A program made the translations under genes and the position numbers. 64,000 nt of DNA from Chrysoperla carnea (lineage: Eukaryota > Arthropoda > Insecta > Neuroptera > Chrysopidae): assembly GCF_905475395.1 (NCBI RefSeq), contig NC_058337.1, positions 93,366,368-93,430,367 on the forward strand, given 5' to 3'. Of the stretch, positions 58,983-64,000 are shown piece by piece. Each line of letters begins with the position of its first letter. The first letter of the stretch is position 1. The notes under the pieces are model-generated. The model saw nothing but the letters and a program-made list of their open reading frames with translations, did no database searches and was not told the origin of the DNA.

Positions 58983-61060
58983 GTTTCGAAACAGTTCGTT
59001 TATTACATTTACGAGAAATTGCAATCAGGTTAAGTCATCTAAAATCTATTTATTCATAATTGTACACTTGTGGTTGGAAAATATTGAACACACATCAGGA
59101 CACAGACAGTAAACAGGACGAAAAGTAGCTACATATAATTGTTTTTTAATATACAGTAGAATCTCGATAAGTTAAAGTCCAAGGGAAACACAAAATATTT
59201 TAAGTTATAGAGGTTTTAAGTTATCAAGTGTCTATGTTAGGTAAAGGTTAATATAGAGGTATGTACATGTTTCTATGTACCCTAGTTAATATAGAGATAT
59301 GTACATGTTTCTATGTAGTTACTGAGGGCCTATACAGAGATTATTTATTTAAGTTATAGAGGTTGCGTCTTTTAAGTTATAGAGGTTTTGGGCTCTGATG
59401 GGAAGGGAACATAGTATTTTTTGAAGTAACAGAGGTTTTTATGTTACCGAGGTTTAAGTTATCGAGATTCTACTGTATAATCGTCGATTTTGATTTAATT
59501 AGGATCGAACATTACAAGGGCTAATTTATTAGAATATCGGCAAGCTTCGATTGGTTCTAACTAATTTTAATACATTTTTTTGTTTGTGTTAAACATTAGT
59601 TATCATTGGTTGATCGTATACCTATAATATAAAAATCAAAAACTATGTAGGTACTAATTGTTCACAATCATGTATTAAATTTTATATTATTAAAAATAAA
59701 ATAAATCAATATCATATGCCAAAATATATAAATTTAACCCTTAAATAGTGACAATATGATGGCAATATTTAAGAATGATACATTTAAATATTTTGATTGA
59801 AGTGTAAATAAAAGGCTGATGTTGTGCAAAGGTTGTTATTTTTTTATTATGTGTTAATATTTCAGGTATAATCAAAATTTGATAGCAAATGGTATAATTA
59901 AACACATTCAGAAGAGTTCTCATATAACTGTAGCCAACAGAAGGGTTAAATTAGTGTTAGTGTTCTCATAAATGACGTAATATGTACCAGATAATATGAT
60001 ATTTGAAATTGAAATAGATATTTAACTAAAGAATAGTCAGTCGTTTAAAAAAAAATTTTGTTGATGAATTTGAATAATATTTATGATAAAGAATTGAAAT
60101 AAAATAAAACAAACTATTATATTACTTACTGGCATGATACTGGCGTTATAACTTCATAAATATTAATTTTAGAAAAAAAATATTTAAAGTAAATGTTTTA
60201 GGAAATTCGTAGATTTAAAAGTTAAGTTATTATCATTTTCTTGTTTATACAAATGTTAGAAGACATATCGGTCAAATAATCATGTAAATCGTCATAGTCG
60301 TATAGGTAAGTCATAAACGGTTAGTGATACAAAAAAAAGGTAGGTAATTTAATTATCTACAATAAAGGTTATTACCATTTTTGGCCTAAAGTTCACGGTT
60401 TTGGAGACATAGCCCATAACGATTTTTCTTAAAATGGAGTTTTAAGAAAAATGCCATCCCGCCTATTTTTGTAAGGATTTTGTGCATTTACTTACAGTAC
60501 GTGATACTGAACCTATTTAAATAATAAAATAACTTCTGTAATTTAGTGCATTATGAGCAAGAGTAACTAGCTTCTATATAACCTGTAGTATGAATACTAT
60601 TCGTTGTGTCATGATAGGGACAATAAAAACGATGCCAGCGCTTAGAGTGAAAAATTTTGGCAATAAAGGAGGCTGTTATTACTAATTTGAAATTCCTTAC
60701 ATGTTAATGTTATAGAAAATGTCAAATTCAAATTATTGAAAAACATTAATTAATTGAACTTAATGCATTAAAAATTGTGGAATTAAGAAATCAAATTGCA
60801 CAAATATTATTTTTCAAATGTAAATTATCATAATTATTTATTTAAAATTGTGAGACAATAATATTAAATTTTCAATGTAAGTCATAAATGCAATCCATAC
60901 AATTATATATGCATCCATACAATTCTATAATTAAAGTAGTGTATCGTTACCATGGAAACGCCTCCAAAAAACTCTCGCACTGTGCGAATACTTATAAAAA
61001 TTCATATTGAACCACGACTGATACTTTCTGTAAACTACCACAACTATAGAAAAAAGAAAT
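58983..61060. other. Intergenic TRIM45 / lectin-like gene (convergent)
   Basis: A pogo-like MITE occupies 59154-59475. The rest is AT-rich sequence; no gene was recognised, and no canonical AATAAA was found close after either stop codon. Confidence 0.6.
59154..59475. mobile_element. pogo/Tc1-mariner-like MITE
   Basis: The ends CAGTAGAATCTCGATAAGTT and AAGTTATCGAGATTCTACTG are inverted repeats of the CAGTAGAAYCTCGAT type known from pogo-like elements. The element is flanked by TA on both sides (59152-59153 and 59476-59477), the expected target duplication. Its 322 bp carry internal repeats of AAGTTATAGAGGTT and no transposase. Confidence 0.85.
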
Positions 61061-62771
61061 TTATTCACAACCACTCTCAGGTAATGTAATATTTGTGCTA
61101 TCAAAAGGTCCATTTGGGTACAACTCACAAATAAACGGCAATTTCATGCCACATTTTACAGTTTTCCACATTTTATCTGTATCTATAGCCACACAATAAT
61201 GATGCTTATTTACAGGTTTAGGGTTTGATGGTGCCCAAGCTCGATATGGAAAACAAGTTAATGGTTCTTCCAGTGGTGTTTGAAATTTCCCATTGCCATT
61301 TACATCTTGTAATCCCACATATGCTAATTTTCTAGATATATCTGCTCCTTTAAAGGACTGTCGTAAAAAACTTGAAATGGCAATTGTTCTTGAGTCCGTT
61401 AGAATATGCGCTAAATCACCACCTTCTTCTTTGCAGATGTCTGCAGCTTGTGTGTAATTAACGTGTTCCTTATGCAGATTAAATAAACCAATACTCGGTA
61501 AGCACGTGTAAGTTAAGATTGCTGTAATGTAAAAAAAAAAAAACCACCATACCATTACATATATTAATCGGAAATTTGTGGCCTCTGTTAAGGTAGTACG
61601 AGCGTCAAGGAAGTTTTAGATTTATGGTTGAAATTATTTGTATCTTAATTTATGCGAGATATCGCAATATTTTCATCGATTTTAGTCCGTATCTCAAAAA
61701 CTATTGGACCAGTCGTCAAATGCACCCGATTTTTGTATTTTTTGGGTCAACATTACCTTATATACTGAGTTTTATCAAAATTAGAGATACAAAAATTTAT
61801 CGTATTTTTGCAATTTTTTTAAGGGGTACCCTTTTGATAAAATCGAAAAAATCGCAAAAAAATTTTTGTTTTGGAATTTGATGAAACTCAGTGAATGGGG
61901 TAATTTTGTACCAAAAAGTATAAAAATCAGGATAATTTAATGATTGTACTTATAAAGAGTTACAATATCAGCGAGTATCGTGGGAAAACTTCATTTTCAA
62001 AAAAGTTAGTTCCCCACCAAAACATTAAAATCCATAAAATTGTGAACAAAAGGGTGGATAAGTGAGGGCTAAAACGTGATAGTCTAAAGCAGAAATTGCC
62101 TAGCAAAGCGGGCGGGTATCTATTAGTGTTAAATATGCCTACTTTTGAAGTCATAGAATTTTATAATCGGGTCACCTCCTAAAATTTTCAGAATTGATTT
62201 AGAGTCCAACTTCATATAAATAAAAATCAAACATTTTATTTAAAATTGCCTTGGTGCTCGTACATTCTTAAGGCTTAACGTTTTTGTCAACTTACAGTAG
62301 GGAATACTTATTGGGATAACAATAATTTGGATGGAGTACAAAAGCTTAAATCGAATAATAACGAAATAAAAAATACTTACGTAATGGATTTGCATAAAAA
62401 CTGTAATAATTATAATTTGGACTAGGCTCTAATGATGTAAAATTTTCATATTCAGGGCAGTCAAGCACTTCACATGTAACTTCATTATTATTTACATTAT
62501 CATCTGATAACAATTTACTTTTATTATTAGTTAATCGACGATAATTAAATGCTAAGCCCATACGTTGTACAGAATAGTCAATACATGATTGTAAATCATT
62601 TTGAAAACCATACCCAATAATCGTTCCTTTCGATTGTAAACATGATCCAACCATATGAAACTTTGGATCCGGTGTATGTATACGCGAACATTGCATTTGG
62701 CAATTAGTTATAAGAATTGAAAAGTCAATTGTTAAAAAAATAAAATTAATTTTAATAATATATAACATCAT
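61061..62771 (-). CDS. Secreted C-type lectin-domain protein with Cys-rich N-terminal region
   Basis: Exons 62381-62771 and 61061-61521 (minus strand) join C|CA in phase to 283 aa. The start has a signal peptide (MMLYIIKINFIFLTIDFSI). Residues about 26-110 form a Cys-containing module (CSRIHTPDPKF, QSCIDYSVQRMGLAFNYRRL, CEVLDCPEYENF) that looks PAN/apple-like; this is inferred from spacing only. Residues about 140-265 are a C-type lectin fold: AADICKEEGGDLAHI, AYVGLQDVNGNGKF, FPYRAWAPSNPKP, HHYCVAIDTDKMWK, CGMKLPFICE. The usual EPN/QPD and WND calcium-binding motifs are absent (PSN and no WND), so sugar binding may be lost or atypical. It is likely extracellular, in adhesion or immunity, but that is inference. 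Confidence 0.8.
61586..62282. mobile_element. Inverted-repeat element in lectin-gene intron
   Basis: The left TTAAGGTAGTACGAGCGTCA and the right end reversed (TTAAGAATGTACGAGCACCA) pair over about 45 nt. The left end also matches the element at 52011 (TTAAGGTAGTACCAGC). It contains a family B copy at 61940-62125, possibly a later insertion. It is noncoding. Confidence 0.65.
61940..62125 (+). repeat. Interspersed repeat family B, copy 4
   Basis: It shares TATCAGCGAGTATCGTGGG, AAAAAAGTTAGTTCCCCACC, ATAAAATTGTGAACAAAAG, GGATAAGTGAGGGCTA and AAATTGCCTA with the copies at 7340 and 17690. It ends near GCGGGCGGGTATCTATTAGT, a terminal style common in insect repeats. Confidence 0.6.
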
Positions 62772-64000
62772 TCTGATTGACTCTTATGAATAATGATGCT
62801 GGTAAAAATTAAAATCAAGGAGAACTATTCTGCTGTGAACGACATACAACGTAAAAAAAAATTAGGTTTCAGAATGATTATTGAAGTTAAAATATTCAGT
62901 TTGTTAATAGTTATGTTAAATAGAGTTTAAGCAAAAAACGGGAATCTTCGTATTTATGTAATAGTTTGTTTTTATATTTATATCAATGCAATTTTTTATC
63001 TTAAGATATTAGTACAATAATACAAATAAATTTGGGTCATACTTTTAAAATTTGGAATCAAAATTAACCTAGCTTTAATAGGTTTCAAGAGTCCTGGAGC
63101 CGGAATTAAGCACAAAAGTGAAAGCTAGAGAAAAATTGACGTCACAGCTGAAAAGAATGACCCAGAATTAGTGGGTTTCATAAAAAATTCCAATAAGATC
63201 GGATTAAATTTGCCTGTGTTATCAAAAAAATTGAATTTTTTAACTTTATGACATCATCAGAATCCAAAAAATTTAATTTTGCTCTATCACATCCAAATTT
63301 TGTCCAATTTCATACTTTTCAAGTATAGGATCAAAATTAATCTAGCTCTAATGGGTTTCAAGAATGTGGATCTCTTTGTTGGCCACCACGTGCCCAAATC
63401 TCGATAAAACCTAAATAAAATAATTTGACCAGTACTGAAATAAAAGTTTTTAGGTTTAATATCTATGATTCTCGACTAGTATGACATTTCAGGCTTCGAA
63501 TTTTGAAAACTAATGTGAATATTGCACAATTTTGTCATGTTCCAATAGAATTAAATCACTAACAGAATTTATCATCCAAGAAAACGTTACGTCGTAAATC
63601 GTAATTTTTCAGTAAAAATATACCTAGTAGGTAAATAAAATTTTCGGTGAACTTAATGCTGTAGAATAAATTTGCCTGCATATTTTAGGAAATCAATGAT
63701 TAAAATGTCAATCATTTCATGATTATGATAAGTAATTAATTACCTGCTGAAGGAAATAATTTGTTTGGGATATGATAATTGTGTCTATTTGTGTCAAAAT
63801 TTCTTTTGTATTTAATAATAATAACTAATTAATTATTTATTCATGAAGAAAAAAACGCAAAAAAAGTTAATTTGTGGATATTTTTTTGAAATGTTGATAC
63901 TTTGAAACGAATTTTGGCATATACATATTATGAATTAAGTGAATTTTTGCAGGGTGGTTCAAGTTATAACACCAGAACTGACGTTTCTCGGCTATAAGAT
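62772..64000. other. Intergenic to right edge, with a diverged direct repeat
   Basis: No gene was recognised. ATCAAAATTAACCTAGCTTT at 63058 and ATCAAAATTAATCTAGCTCT at 63330, each followed by AATRGGTTTCAAGA, show a direct repeat about 272 bp apart. The rest is AT-rich. Confidence 0.6.

Noticed and set aside
58771-59112. 113-codon plus-strand frame at the TRIM45 3' end
   Set aside because: It is the wrong frame over the last TRIM45 exon; the correct frame gives the diagnostic GYKGCGHGHDGHPG tail.

Overview
The window is AT-rich nuclear DNA of an animal, almost certainly an insect. Genes are split by short GT-AG introns, all recognisable proteins have animal orthologues, tRNA-Lys genes lie singly inside introns and between genes, and there are many short inverted-repeat (MITE-like) elements. 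A SINE-like element ends in CCTAA-type repeats, the insect telomere unit. The order cannot be fixed from the sequence alone; a lineage other than Diptera is suggested, weakly, by TRIM45 and the CCTAA units.

Layout from left to right. (1) 1-5695, minus strand: the 5' half of REV3L (DNA polymerase zeta catalytic subunit). Two small exons are followed by one giant exon that runs off the left edge with no stop. (2) 7725-12125, minus: BOP1, ribosome biogenesis, seven exons, 819 aa. (3) 14417-17216, minus: an unrecognised Gln/Asn/Cys-rich protein of four exons whose last exon is duplicated downstream at 13486-13757. (4) 18784-29307, minus: NUP160, 20 to 21 exons, about 1446 aa. (5) 31131-32111, plus: intronless SLC35B4-type nucleotide-sugar transporter. 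(6) 34941-37836, plus: a coiled-coil protein, probably augmin subunit HAUS1; its second intron holds a THAP-encoding element nested inside a palindromic MITE. (7) 40505-40810, minus: a small unrecognised membrane protein. (8) 44116-45669, minus: an intronless secreted serpin. (9) 53094-58982, plus: TRIM45, five exons, 665 aa. (10) 61061-62771, minus: a secreted protein with a PAN-like N-terminal region and a C-type lectin domain.

Three tRNA-Lys(UUU) genes, identical over 73 nt, lie at 15778, 18123 and 39331. The intergenic and intronic DNA is dominated by inverted-repeat elements (hAT-like, pogo-like and unclassified), one hAT transposase remnant, a SINE, and at least three interspersed families found in several copies here.

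The genes do not form a functional cluster. They are a typical mix of housekeeping genes (replication bypass, ribosome assembly, nuclear pore, sugar-nucleotide transport, spindle assembly) with secreted or lineage-specific genes (serpin, lectin, Gln-rich protein). Exon boundaries were worked out by hand from splice motifs, reading frame and remembered family sequences, so boundaries may be off by a few bases where no close homologue was remembered. No clear retrovirus-like, LTR or Polinton element was recognised.
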